From positions 248,001 to 312,000 of the forward strand of contig JAKSKX010000001.1 in the NCBI GenBank assembly GCA_024401535.1: 64,000 bases of DNA, given 5' to 3'. This DNA comes from Paludibacteraceae bacterium (lineage in GTDB: Bacteria > Bacteroidota > Bacteroidia > Bacteroidales > Paludibacteraceae). Positions 9,734 to 19,100 of the stretch are shown in pieces. Below the pieces are notes generated by a model. It searched no databases and was not told the DNA's origin. It saw only the letters and a list, made by a program, of their open reading frames with translations. Both the position numbers and the translations under genes were made by a program. Numbering within the stretch: the first letter of the stretch is position 1; each line of letters opens with the position of its first letter.

Positions 9734-9877
9734 CAGGCGATTTAGGGCAAGTATTGCCATTTAAGCTATCATTCCCACATACGTTTCTATTTTATTTTGT
9801 GCTTCGAAAGAAGTGCTGGCGTTTATTGTATGCGTCATATATTATTGAATTAAGCGAAAAAAATCATTATAAAATAT

Positions 9878-11626
9878 ATGTCTGACTTCGAAGAATTACA
9901 AAGCAAAAAGCTTGGAGAACTTCAAATTATTGCAAAGGCAATAGGTATTAAAAACGTAAACAAGTTCAAGAAAGAGGCGTTGATACAGGAGATTATCAGC
10001 AAATCTACCGGTAACGACTCACAATCTCAAAATCCCGAGGATTTAAGTGCTCCAGATTATGACACTTCCGATTCATTTGACAATGAACCATCCAGCGACA
10101 GTGTCGTTGAAGACACCATAGATGAAATGGAAATGTCTGCAGATGTTGATCAGACAAATGGTTATAGCAATGTTGCTCCCAAAACTGGAAGAGCCGGTTT
10201 AGAGACATCTTCGAGTGGAAATGCCGCCGCAGCCACTGCAAAAATGCTACTTGCTAGCATCAAGGCTAAGAACAAAGGCAACCAAAATGACAAGCCTTTC
10301 GTTTTCCAGCAGCAAGATTTGGAAGAGATGAAACGCAAGCGCGAAGAGGATGAAGAAAGAAAACGCCAGGAAGAAGAAGAAAGATGGCGTCAAGAGGAAG
10401 AGGAAAGACGCATAAGAGAAGAGGAAGAGCTCTTGGCAAAACAGCGTGCCGAAGAAGAGGAAAGACAAAGAAAAATTGAAGAGGAGCTAAACAAACCATA
10501 CGATTTTGACGGTATAATCAAGGGTGAAGGTGTTTTCGACACAGTGAACGACACTTCTGGATTCCTTTACTCAGCAGATTTTAACTATCTAGGAGGACCT
10601 GATGACATACAGGTTCCAAATCATTTGATTAAAACATACAGCTTGAAGTCCGGTGATGTTGTCAAGGGTAACATCATGCCTCCTAAAGAGGGTGACAGAC
10701 ACTACATTCTGACTTCTGTTGATACCATCAATAACTGCAAACCGGAAATAGCAAGAGACCGAATCCCTTTTGATCACCTTACTCCCCTATTTCCAAGCGA
10801 GAAGTTTGATTTGACAAGCGATAAGGCAACTTGCAACACTTCAGTCAGAATTGTTGACTTGTTCAGTCCTATAGGCAAAGGCCAGCGCGGACTTATCGTA
10901 GCTCAGCCAAAGACTGGTAAGACCATGCTGCTCAAGGATATAGCGAATGCCATAGCAGCAAACCATCCCGAGGTATATATGATTGTTCTTCTGATTGACG
11001 AGCGTCCGGAAGAGGTAACTGACATGAAGCGAAATGTAAATGCAGAGGTTATCGCATCAACTTTTGACGAATCCGCAGAGAAGCACATCAAGGTTTCAGA
11101 GATGGTGTTGAAGAAGGCTAAATGTTTGGTTGAGTGTGGTCACGATGTAGTCATTCTTCTTGACTCAATCACTCGTCTTGCTCGTGCTTACAACACTTCT
11201 ACTCCTGCATCCGGAAAGGTGTTGTCCGGAGGTGTGGATGCCAATGCACTTCAGGCTCCAAAGAGATTCTTCGGAGCAGCACGTAATATTGAAGGCGGAG
11301 GTAGCCTGACAATAATTGCTACAGCTCTTACCGAAACTGGTTCCAAGATGGATGAGGTTATCTTTGAGGAGTTCAAGGGTACTGGTAACATGGAGCTTCA
11401 GCTTGACAGAAAGCTTGCGAACAGACGTATATTCCCTGCTGTCGATGTTTTGGCAAGCAGTACTCGACGCGACGACTTGCTTCACGACCAGTTCACAATA
11501 AATCGCATGTGGGTTGCAAGAAAGATGCTTGCTGACATGACTTCCATTGAAGCTATGGAGACTGTAAGAAACTTGATGGATACAACGATTTCCAACAAAG
11601 AGTTTTTGGATAGCATAAACAGTTAA
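9878..11626 (+). CDS. rho: Transcription termination factor Rho with long disordered insertion
   Basis: Rho is the hexameric RNA-dependent ATPase that releases transcripts. The N-terminal helical (SAP-like) domain is residues 1-37 ([20 protein letters not shown]). Residues about 40-205 are an acidic, then Arg/Glu/Gln-rich low-complexity block. The cold-shock RNA-binding domain follows ([15 protein letters not shown] ... [19 protein letters not shown]). The ATPase domain has Walker A in [11 protein letters not shown] near residues 341-350, Walker B in [10 protein letters not shown] near 422, and the R-loop region [19 protein letters not shown]. At 582 residues it is much longer than E. coli Rho (419) because of the insertion. 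Such insertions are known in Bacteroidetes Rho. Confidence 0.95.
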   Translation: MSDFEELQSKKLGELQIIAKAIGIKNVNKFKKEALIQEIISKSTGNDSQSQNPEDLSAPDYDTSDSFDNEPSSDSVVEDTIDEMEMSADVDQTNGYSNVAPKTGRAGLETSSSGNAAAATAKMLLASIKAKNKGNQNDKPFVFQQQDLEEMKRKREEDEERKRQEEEERWRQEEEERRIREEEELLAKQRAEEEERQRKIEEELNKPYDFDGIIKGEGVFDTVNDTSGFLYSADFNYLGGPDDIQVPNHLIKTYSLKSGDVVKGNIMPPKEGDRHYILTSVDTINNCKPEIARDRIPFDHLTPLFPSEKFDLTSDKATCNTSVRIVDLFSPIGKGQRGLIVAQPKTGKTMLLKDIANAIAANHPEVYMIVLLIDERPEEVTDMKRNVNAEVIASTFDESAEKHIKVSEMVLKKAKCLVECGHDVVILLDSITRLARAYNTSTPASGKVLSGGVDANALQAPKRFFGAARNIEGGGSLTIIATALTETGSKMDEVIFEEFKGTGNMELQLDRKLANRRIFPAVDVLASSTRRDDLLHDQFTINRMWVARKMLADMTSIEAMETVRNLMDTTISNKEFLDSINS

Positions 11627-11692
11627 AGCTATACTTTCATCGAAAGTACTTGTTAGTGTAAATCGCAGAAAGAATTTTATTGCTTCTATATT

Positions 11693-11732
11693 TGTCCAAA
11701 GGTTTGTTGCCTATCAGGTAAACCTTTGGACA
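11693..11732 (+). terminator. Terminator downstream of rho
   Basis: A perfect 13-bp stem (TGTCCAAAGGTTT / AAACCTTTGGACA) with a 14-base loop is followed by TTTTTATTTTA. It lies about 65 bases beyond the rho stop codon. Confidence 0.85.
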
Positions 11733-12047
11733 TTTTTATTTTACTTTTGATCATAGTTGTCGGTTTTCATCAAAAATATATGAAGAAAACATTATAGCTT
11801 GCATATAGAAAAATAATTTTGCAGTTTACAAATTACGGAATTCTTATTATGTTTTCTCTATGTTTTTTTCGTATTAAATAAATGACAAAGAAAAAAGAGT
11901 TTAACTATTCTCAGTTTAAGATTTTGCCATATAATTTGCGCTAACAAACGAACATTTTTCGGCCTTTAGAAAAAATTGTAATAAAAAAAGAAGAAAATTT
12001 AGTATTTTTACAAAAATTGATATATCTTCGCAAAGAATTTTGCAGTT
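11733..12047 (+). promoter_or_regulatory. AT-rich leader with a -7 element before the zapA-rny cluster
   Basis: This stretch has no ORF of note. TAATTTTG at 11814-11821 matches the -7 consensus on the plus strand and would start a transcript with a leader of about 225 bases before the ATG at 12048. A weaker TATCTTCG (one mismatch) lies at 12023-12030, too close to an obvious -33. I cannot say whether the leader encodes a small RNA. Confidence 0.4.
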
Positions 12048-12338
12048 ATGACAGAAGAACAGAAAAACAAACTTCTAAAAATTGAGGGTTTGACAAGAGT
12101 GCTTCTTGAAAAACATTCTCAGTTAAAGGAGGAACTTTCGGAGCTTAGGAATGAGCTTTTGAAGGTTAATGAAGATCTTGATGAATGTCATGGCGAGATT
12201 GCAAGATTGCAACTGGAAAATGCGAGTCTCAAGTCAGCCACTGCGGTGAGCTATACTAAAGATGAGGCGATAGCAGAAAAAGAAAGACTAAAGAACCTTG
12301 TCCGTAAAATTGACAAGTGTATATCTTTGCTTAAATAG
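12048..12338 (+). CDS. Small coiled-coil protein upstream of zapA
   Basis: A 96-residue protein, almost entirely predicted helix and coiled coil, with leucines at heptad-like spacing (LLEKHSQLKEELSELRNELLKVNEDL, then ARLQLENASLKS). It has no signal peptide or enzymatic motif. It lies 40 bases before zapA and 430 before rny. The position next to zapA and the coiled coil suggest a ZapB-like or other divisome partner, but this rests on context only. I do not recognise a named family. Confidence 0.75.
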   Translation: MTEEQKNKLLKIEGLTRVLLEKHSQLKEELSELRNELLKVNEDLDECHGEIARLQLENASLKSATAVSYTKDEAIAEKERLKNLVRKIDKCISLLK

Positions 12339-12378
12339 ATTCTTAAGTCGTTAATACTATGTTTTGCACTCAATATTT

Positions 12379-12678
12379 ATGCCTGCCAATTATTTAAACA
12401 TAAACGTAAAGGTTGACGGTGAAACACTGTCGTTGAGTGTAGATAGAGATAGTGATGAGGAAGTGGCGTACAGAGAGGCTGCTAAGATATTGGAAAGCAG
12501 TTTGATAGAGTTTCGCAACCGTTACGGTGCTTCGAGGTTCAGTAAAGAGACACAGCTGAAATATATGGCTTTGACTTTACTGAAGGAAAACTTCTTAAGA
12601 GAGCGAGAAAATGACATTTTTCTAGAAAGTTTCGATAAATTGGAACAGGATCTTTCGTCAGCTATTGAAAGCAAATAG
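12379..12678 (+). CDS. zapA: Cell division protein ZapA
   Basis: ZapA binds FtsZ and bundles its filaments. The 99-residue protein shows the family pattern: a short beta N-terminus (YLNINVKVDGETLSLSVDRDSDEEVAYREAAKILES) followed by a long helix (FRNRYGASRFSKETQLKYMALTLLKEN). The ATG at 12379 is preferred. An upstream TTG at 12364 would only add five residues not typical of the family. It lies between a coiled-coil gene and rny. Confidence 0.85.
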   Translation: MPANYLNINVKVDGETLSLSVDRDSDEEVAYREAAKILESSLIEFRNRYGASRFSKETQLKYMALTLLKENFLRERENDIFLESFDKLEQDLSSAIESK

Positions 12679-12768
12679 TTCAATCTTTTTCCTAAACACA
12701 TTTTCCATTCTGCAGGTAATAAAATGGAAAAAACGTATCAACATTAATTATAATTTTAGGTAAAACAA

Positions 12769-14310
12769 ATGGATATCGCACTTGTAGTGGCTATTGCAGT
12801 GGCCGCACTACTACTGGGTGCGTTCTTGTGTTGGCTTATCAATAACAAGATTTTGAGCGATCGCGCTCAACAGATTGTCAAGAAGGCCGAGGAGGACGCA
12901 GAGGTATTGAAGGAAAAGAAGTTACTTGAAGTAAAGGAAAAGTATTTCAAGTACAAAAATGAGTTTGAAACTCAGGTTAACCAGCGTAATCAGAAGCTTG
13001 CTCAGGCTGAACAGAGAGCAAAGCAGAGGGAAGAGCAGCTTGCTCGTCAGCAGACTGAACTTCAGAAGGCTAAGCAGAGCGCTGATCAGTCTCGCGAGAG
13101 CCTAGAGAAGTCAAAAGAGGCTGTGGATGAGCAGAAGAAGGAGCTTGAGGCTCTTTGCAAGAAAGAACAGGAGAAGCTTGAGACAATCTCTGGTTTGTCT
13201 GCAGCAGAGGCTAAGGAGCAACTTGTTAATGCCTTGAAAGAAGAAGCCAAGACTAACGCTATGGGCTACATTAACGAGATTATGGAGGATGCCAAGATGA
13301 CAGCCAACAAAGAGGCTAAAAAGATTGTTATCCAAACAATTCAGCGTGTAGCAACTGAGGCTGCAATAGAGAATTCCGTAACTGTTTTCAATATTGAAAA
13401 TGACGATGTTAAGGGACGTATCATCGGTCGTGAGGGACGTAACATTCGTGCCTTGGAGGCTGCAACTGGTGTAGAGATCATCGTTGACGATACTCCGGAA
13501 GCAATTGTGCTTTCTGCATTTGATCCAGTCAGAAGAGAGATCGCACGTCTTGCCCTTCACCAGTTGGTAACTGACGGACGTATTCATCCAGCCAGAATCG
13601 AGGAGGTTGTTGCCAAGGTTAGAAAACAGGTTGAGGAAGAAATTGTAGAAGCTGGTAAGCGCACTACAATCGATTTGGGAGTTCATGGTTTGCATCCTGA
13701 CTTGATTCGTTTGATTGGTAAGATGAAGTATCGTTCATCTTATGGTCAGAACCTACTTCAACATGCAAGAGAAACAGCCAACCTATGTGCTGTAATGGCA
13801 ACAGAGCTTGGTCTTAATGCAAAGAAGGCAAAGAGAGCAGGTTTGCTTCACGATATAGGTAAGGTAAGTGACGAGGAGCCTGAATTGCCACACGCAATCC
13901 TTGGTATGAAGATTGCTGAGAAGTATAAGGAGAAACCAGAGATCTGCAATGCTATCGGTGCTCACCATGATGAAATTGAGATGGAGACACTTCTTGCTCC
14001 AATCGTTCAGGCTTGTGATGCCATCAGTGGTGCGCGTCCAGGAGCTAGACGCGAAATTGTAGAGGCATACATCAAGAGATTGAATGATCTTGAAAAACTT
14101 CCGCTTCAATACCCTGGTGTAATCAAGACTTATGCTATTCAGGCTGGTCGTGAATTGCGTGTAATAGTAGGAGCTGACAAGATTGACGACAAGGAGACTG
14201 AAACATTGTCTAATGAAATCGCAAAGAAGATTCAGGACGAGATGACTTATCCAGGTCAGGTTAAGATTACAGTTATTCGTGAGACTCGTGCAATTAGCTA
14301 TGCAAAGTAA
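12769..14310 (+). CDS. rny: Ribonuclease Y
   Basis: A membrane-anchored endoribonuclease that initiates mRNA decay. There is one N-terminal membrane helix (residues about 3-25). A long charged coiled coil spans about 30-150, a KH RNA-binding domain has the GxxG-type loop in [15 protein letters not shown] (about 213-228), and a metal-dependent HD domain has LLHDIGK near residue 358 and [26 protein letters not shown]. The length of 513 is normal for the family. A 90-bp gap separates it from zapA; it contains an imperfect hairpin (12701-12731) without a downstream T run. Confidence 0.96.
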   Translation: MDIALVVAIAVAALLLGAFLCWLINNKILSDRAQQIVKKAEEDAEVLKEKKLLEVKEKYFKYKNEFETQVNQRNQKLAQAEQRAKQREEQLARQQTELQKAKQSADQSRESLEKSKEAVDEQKKELEALCKKEQEKLETISGLSAAEAKEQLVNALKEEAKTNAMGYINEIMEDAKMTANKEAKKIVIQTIQRVATEAAIENSVTVFNIENDDVKGRIIGREGRNIRALEAATGVEIIVDDTPEAIVLSAFDPVRREIARLALHQLVTDGRIHPARIEEVVAKVRKQVEEEIVEAGKRTTIDLGVHGLHPDLIRLIGKMKYRSSYGQNLLQHARETANLCAVMATELGLNAKKAKRAGLLHDIGKVSDEEPELPHAILGMKIAEKYKEKPEICNAIGAHHDEIEMETLLAPIVQACDAISGARPGARREIVEAYIKRLNDLEKLPLQYPGVIKTYAIQAGRELRVIVGADKIDDKETETLSNEIAKKIQDEMTYPGQVKITVIRETRAISYAK

Positions 14311-14337
14311 GACAATCGAATATATGCAATAAATAAG

Positions 14338-14371
14338 AAAAGAGCGATGAGAATTATCTCGTCGCTCTTTT
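14338..14371 (+). terminator. Terminator downstream of rny
   Basis: A 14-bp stem (AAAAGAGCGATGAG / CTCGTCGCTCTTTT, one G-U wobble) with loop AATTAT ends in TTTTGTTT, about 30 bases after the rny stop. Confidence 0.85.
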
Positions 14372-14458
14372 GTTTAAGAATAAAGTCTATAAGTTGAATT
14401 TATATATAAGAAAAGTAATTTTGCCATAGCTACGGTTATTATTGAAATAAAATTATAT

Positions 14459-14466
14459 TAAATTTG
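14459..14466 (+). promoter_or_regulatory. -7 element before the NlpC/P60-like gene
   Basis: TAAATTTG matches TAnnTTTG, about 65 bases before the ATG at 14533. A second match, TAATTTTG at 14416-14423, lies 43 bases further upstream, so two starts are possible. Confidence 0.5.
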
Positions 14467-14532
14467 CTTTGTGAATAGTAATGCTCGATGTGACGAGTCA
14501 CAAAGAGGAAAGTCAAAATAATTAAGTAGAAA

Positions 14533-15228
14533 ATGAAGAAATTTTTTGTTTTAGTTGCTACTGCATTGTTCGCTCTTTCATCTTTTGCAGTTGATAAGGA
14601 GAAGGTAGCAAAAGCAAATGGAAAGACTATTAGCGATGTTCTTACTGCAGCTTTATCATTGAATAATACTCCAGGAGCTACTGCTGATATGTCTAACGGT
14701 CAGTTGATTGCTTATTCATTCGAGCAAGTTGGTTATGAGTTGCCATCAGATCTTAGAGCTTTGTCTCAGCAAGGAACTACTGTAAAGAAGATGGCTAAGC
14801 TTCAGGTTGGAGACTTGGTGTTCTTTAACGGTGACCAGTGTGGTATCGTTAGCACTTTGAATGATGACAAGTCAATTTTCTTCGTTCACGTTGTTGACGG
14901 CAAGGTTTTGACTTCAAGTTCAAATGGTCTAACATTTACACAAGGACAGCACATTACTTCAGATAAGGAGTTGAACTCTTTGCGTAAGGAGTATGAGGCT
15001 GAGCAGAAGGCTATAGCTAAGGCTAAGGCTGATGCTGAGAAGGCACAGAAGAAGGCTGATGCTGAAAAGGCTAAGGCTGAGAAAGCTAAGGCTGATGCAG
15101 AGAAAGCTGCTAAGAAAGCTCAGGAGAAGATAGATAAGGCTAACGCTGATGCAGAGAAGGCAGCAAAGAAGGCTGACAAGGCAAACCAGAAGCGTGATGA
15201 CCTAATCAATTCTGCAGAGAACAAGTAA
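14533..15228 (+). CDS. Secreted, degenerate NlpC/P60-like protein with Lys/Ala coiled-coil tail
   Basis: A signal peptide (MKKFFVLVATALFALSSFA) precedes a segment resembling NlpC/P60 cell-wall peptidases: SNGQLIAYSFEQVGYELPSD (about 53-72), then LQVGDLVFFNGDQCGIVS (about 93-110) and FFVHVVDGKVL. The family's catalytic Cys in D-C-S-G aligns with Asn in S-N-G-Q, and the His of HVGI aligns with Gln in QCGI, so peptidase activity is unlikely. From about residue 155 to the end the protein is a Lys/Ala/Glu/Asp coiled-coil repeat (variants of KADAEKA). It stands alone between two terminators. The fold assignment is inferred from motif spacing only. Confidence 0.75.
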   Translation: MKKFFVLVATALFALSSFAVDKEKVAKANGKTISDVLTAALSLNNTPGATADMSNGQLIAYSFEQVGYELPSDLRALSQQGTTVKKMAKLQVGDLVFFNGDQCGIVSTLNDDKSIFFVHVVDGKVLTSSSNGLTFTQGQHITSDKELNSLRKEYEAEQKAIAKAKADAEKAQKKADAEKAKAEKAKADAEKAAKKAQEKIDKANADAEKAAKKADKANQKRDDLINSAENK

Positions 15229-15252
15229 TTTATATTGTTAAAAAATTAAATA

Positions 15253-15293
15253 ACCAAAGTGATGATTTTGAATCGTCACTTTGGTATCTTTTT
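15253..15293 (+). terminator. Terminator of the NlpC/P60-like gene
   Basis: The stem ACCAAAGTGATGATT / AATCGTCACTTTGGT (one wobble) with a 3-base loop is followed by ATCTTTTT. It lies 25 bases after the stop at 15228 and just before the next ATG at 15301. A GTG-initiated extension of that next gene from 15259 would start inside this stem, which argues against it. Confidence 0.8.
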
Positions 15294-15300
15294 ATGTATT

Positions 15301-16047
15301 ATGAAACACGTTTTACTTTTTATCTTTAGTTTTTTAGTAGCTTGCTCGACAAATAAAACTGAGAGTACTCTTCAAGTAAAAGATGATACAATAAATGTGG
15401 CTAACGAAACAGATTCCATAATTGTGGTATCAGATTCAATTGAAGAAGAAGATTCTGTTGAAGAAGACATAGTTACCGAAGGAGATACTAGTTTGGTTAA
15501 AATGGATAAGTATTATTATTTCACAAAAGATTTTGCTGGAATGTATAATATGTCTTCAAATGTAGATACTGCAAAATTTGATAAAATTTACTGCGTATAT
15601 TTAAATGAAATTAATGTAATTGCAGTTTTCGAATGTCTAGGATATTGGCAGCCAGAATTAGACAGAGATGGAAATCCAGAACTCACAGAAGAAGGAGATA
15701 CTATCCAAACATGGTTTGGATTTGATAGTCCTGATTTAAGACAATATCTAAAATTATCTAAAATAGGTGATGAGTATTGTACATTTTCTATTTTAGATTC
15801 TATAGAGACCAAATCTTTGTCTTCCATTATACATAACGAAATGTCAGCAGAAGCTTTGCAAGAAAAAGATTATAAATATTTTGATTATTTCGAGAATACA
15901 ATGCTTGATGAAAATCTTGACTTAATTAAACAGTATATAAGTACTAGTAAAAAATATAAATTTATAAAAGACAACTTCCCGTACTCGTTTACGTTGTCTT
16001 GTCCTAAAGAAGATATAACATTTAGTTGTATTAAAAGAGAAAGATAA
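15301..16047 (+). CDS. Predicted lipoprotein of unknown function
   Basis: The start at 15301 gives 248 residues opening with MKHVLLFIFSFLVACSTNK, a short signal peptide with a lipobox (LVAC). An acidic Ser/Asp/Glu-rich linker follows (about 30-65, SIEEEDSVEEDIVTEGDTS). The rest is a mixed beta-rich domain (YYFTKDFAGMYNMSS ... IYCVYLNEINVIAVFECLGYW) that I do not recognise. There is no -7 element immediately upstream, only the terminator of the preceding gene, so expression may depend on readthrough. The base composition is AT-rich compared with the neighbours. Confidence 0.75.
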   Translation: MKHVLLFIFSFLVACSTNKTESTLQVKDDTINVANETDSIIVVSDSIEEEDSVEEDIVTEGDTSLVKMDKYYYFTKDFAGMYNMSSNVDTAKFDKIYCVYLNEINVIAVFECLGYWQPELDRDGNPELTEEGDTIQTWFGFDSPDLRQYLKLSKIGDEYCTFSILDSIETKSLSSIIHNEMSAEALQEKDYKYFDYFENTMLDENLDLIKQYISTSKKYKFIKDNFPYSFTLSCPKEDITFSCIKRER

Positions 16048-16063
16048 TAGATGATAAAAAAGA

Positions 16064-16095
16064 AAAGCGATGGCATTTTAATTTGTCATCGCTTT
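16064..16095. terminator. Bidirectional terminator between convergent genes
   Basis: The stem AAAGCGATG / CATCGCTTT with a 14-base interior lies between the lipoprotein gene (plus strand, ends 16047) and the AlbA_2 gene (minus strand, ends 16117). T-rich sequence on both strands suits termination in both directions. Confidence 0.7.
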
Positions 16096-16116
16096 CTTTA
16101 TGATTATAAGCACTTG

Positions 16117-19100
16117 TTAGAATTCACTTACGCTAATTCCTATTCCTTCTAGTTCTGCACGCTCCTTGCTAGCCCAGTCTGTAGATAATGACTGGCCTAT
16201 CATTTTCCTGCCTAAGTCAATTATTCTTTTGAAATTGGCTAGGTTGGAAGCGCTTATAATCTCGCACTTCACTACCCTGTTTATATCTAGGTCACAGAAT
16301 GGTGTACCACCAGCTAGCATGCTTCCCAGCTTGTAGTCAGATATTTTGTCAACTCTGAACAAGTAGTTGCCCTTGGTATCCTCGGATATTATCAATAGTC
16401 CGTCCTCCTTGTTTGCCGGAGATACGAACACCGGAGTCTTTGCTGAACGCTTGTACGATGTTCCAGGAGTTTTGTCCATGATTTCCGATATCTCCACTAC
16501 AGAAATTTCTCCTGATTCATAGACTATTGTTAGAACCCCGTTAGTCTCGTCCTCGTGAATTGCAAGGGTTAGCATTGTCTCGTTCCAGTTCTCGTCCTTC
16601 TCTATCTGGTACTTGCTGTCGTTAAGAAGTTCAATGTAGCCGATAGGAACTACGAATCCTGGTTCATATTCGTGAAGCGCATTGTTTCTCAATTTGCTTG
16701 TAGGTATCGCAGAATTGATTGAATTGTCATAGGTGGTATCTTCTTTCAATTCAAGCGAATTAGCCTTGATTTCGGGGCTTTCTGCGGCTTCTGTAACTTC
16801 ATTTGATATCTGAGTTGTCAGGTCATTGATCTTTTTAGCCTCTTCTGCCAGCTTTAAGTTCTCGACAGCCTGCTGCATCTCCTTTTGAAGGGTCTTCTTC
16901 TGCTTTGACTGTCTTAGCTTTTCCAGATATGCAGAATCAACAATATATGTCGATGTTCCCTGTCTTAGGTAGCAGTTTCCGTCTAGTGTCAAAACATTGT
17001 CGCTTGGCTTGATAGATATAGCATATACCTTGTGCTTGCCCGCATCAGGGAATGTCACCGTAACCTTTGCGTTAGCCTCCATTCCCCATGTGTTCTTGAT
17101 ATAGTTACGGATGTACAGGTCATATTTGTCCATACTTCCGTTGAAATCCTTATAGTTCAAGTCATTGTCAAGACCGCACGCATATCCTTCGTTATTTACT
17201 CCTAGATACAGTGTACCACCAAGCTCTGAGTTGAAGAATCCGCATATAACACGCATGATGTTGAATGTCTGGGTGCGTAGGTCTGGCATAAGGTTGTTGT
17301 CCGGTGGGAACACGATGGAAGTCTTGAACTCTGTTGTCTGGTTCTCGTTTCCAAAGTGGTAGGACATTGTGCCAAGATTGATGTTCAAAACCTCGCTGAT
17401 TTTTCTGCGTATGTTTAGCTTCTCATCCTGCATTCCAAAGTTTGAAAGCATATTGTTCGCCATAACAAGCTTTGTAAGTGACAGAATGTTCTCGCTCTGG
17501 CTTTCTGTCTGCACCTGCCATAGATAGTCCTCCATGTCCGGTTTGTCGATGCATGAGATTACTCTAAGCTGCGTGATATGCTCTCCTATCATAGGATAGT
17601 TTCTCAAGCTTTCTTCGTGCTTGCTTAGTTCCTCCAAATCCACTTCTTCTCCGCTTACATGCTGGTATAGCATGCGAACCAGTTTCTTGCGCTCGTCATA
17701 GTACATTGACAGCTCTCTGTTTCCTAGAATCAGAGAAATCAAATAAGCGTAGTTCAAGAAGTTGTATGTCTTCTTTATTTCGTTAGAATGGTGGCTTCTG
17801 CGGTCTATGATATAGATAAGCTCTGTTACATACTCGTCGCTCATCATCATGTCTGCTGAGTGGTCGTCACTTTCGTCTGTTGAGTCTTCTGTATCCTCGT
17901 CATCCTCGCTTGGCTCATAGAACGAGTCTCCGTTCACATTGAACAGAAGGTTTGCGAATGCCTCCTTCTCGTCTATTTCATCGCCTGTAGCGTCAAATTC
18001 CACGAAATTACAGAATATCTGGCCTGTCGGAGATACTCGCTCAACCGTAGCCCTAACCAAGTCACCTCTCTGGAAATCAGGCACATTTGGTCCCTTGTTG
18101 ATGATGATAGTCTCGCCATAGTCAGAGATACCGACTGTAAACTTTGACTCAAGTCCCTTTAGCTTGCAGAACTTCTCCTCTCCGTACGAGTTGTTTGCCT
18201 CGATCCAGGTTGATATAGTCTTCAATAGGGAGAATTCAAGAGTTCCGTCCTTGTTTATCTTCTTGACTTCTGCCTTCATTTTGAAAGTTCTGCCCTCGTC
18301 ACGGAAATCGTTAATTGACGTAAAGCAGTCGTATTTTACAATATCCTTGATATAGATAGTACCGATACCCTCGTAATGCTCATCGACAATCTTACAGTGG
18401 AAGTAGTCCTGGTCTCGGTCGTCCTGTCTTAGAACGATGATATCTACGAACTGACCGACCTCAGGATCATACTTCTTGGGGATGTTCTTTACCACCGGAG
18501 CTTGTGCGTGTGGGTCCGAGAACAATGCGTCAGTAACCTCTCGCCACATTGTTCTGTACTGCTTGAAGTCAAGGGAGTTCTGCTCAACCTTGGACTTCAG
18601 GCTCTTTGGCAGGAACACCTGCATGTCATGCCAGTCGAGCATCCAGTCTGGAAGCACCTTCTTGGTATGTGATGAATCCCTAGGCAGAATCTGTATGTTC
18701 TGGTTTATTATTCGTAGTTGAGCTTTCTCGCCTTCGAATATCTGCGGATAGTCAAGCGCTGCACCGCTCTTCTCCCAGCTTCCTGCGTATGACAGCTTCA
18801 ATGCCAGGCTGCATGGGTCGTTCACCTCGCTCCATGTAAACTCCAGCTTCTCTGGGTATGTAGAGAACAGGCATGTGAAAGCCTTGTCAGTAAGCGAGCG
18901 AAGAATTTCGTCACTGTTAGGTATGAAGAATGACAAAAGTCTGTATAGTCGTGAGCGATTAAGGTTTCTGTCAATCTTGTCCTTTGAGTTTGACAACAGC
19001 AGCTGTATTGCCAAAGCTCTCACTACTCTTGACAACAGTTTCTTGCCCTCAGTGCTCTCTATGTTCACCTTGTGGTTTATCTCGAAATTCTGGTCGTTGA

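Noticed and set aside
10247..10499. Phe/Leu-rich minus-strand ORFs opposite rho
   Set aside because: They are antisense images of the Glu/Lys/Arg-rich insertion of Rho.
12701..12731. Hairpin TTTTCCATT / AATGGAAAA between zapA and rny as a terminator
   Set aside because: No T run follows on the plus strand and the interior is AT-rich; readthrough into rny is more likely.
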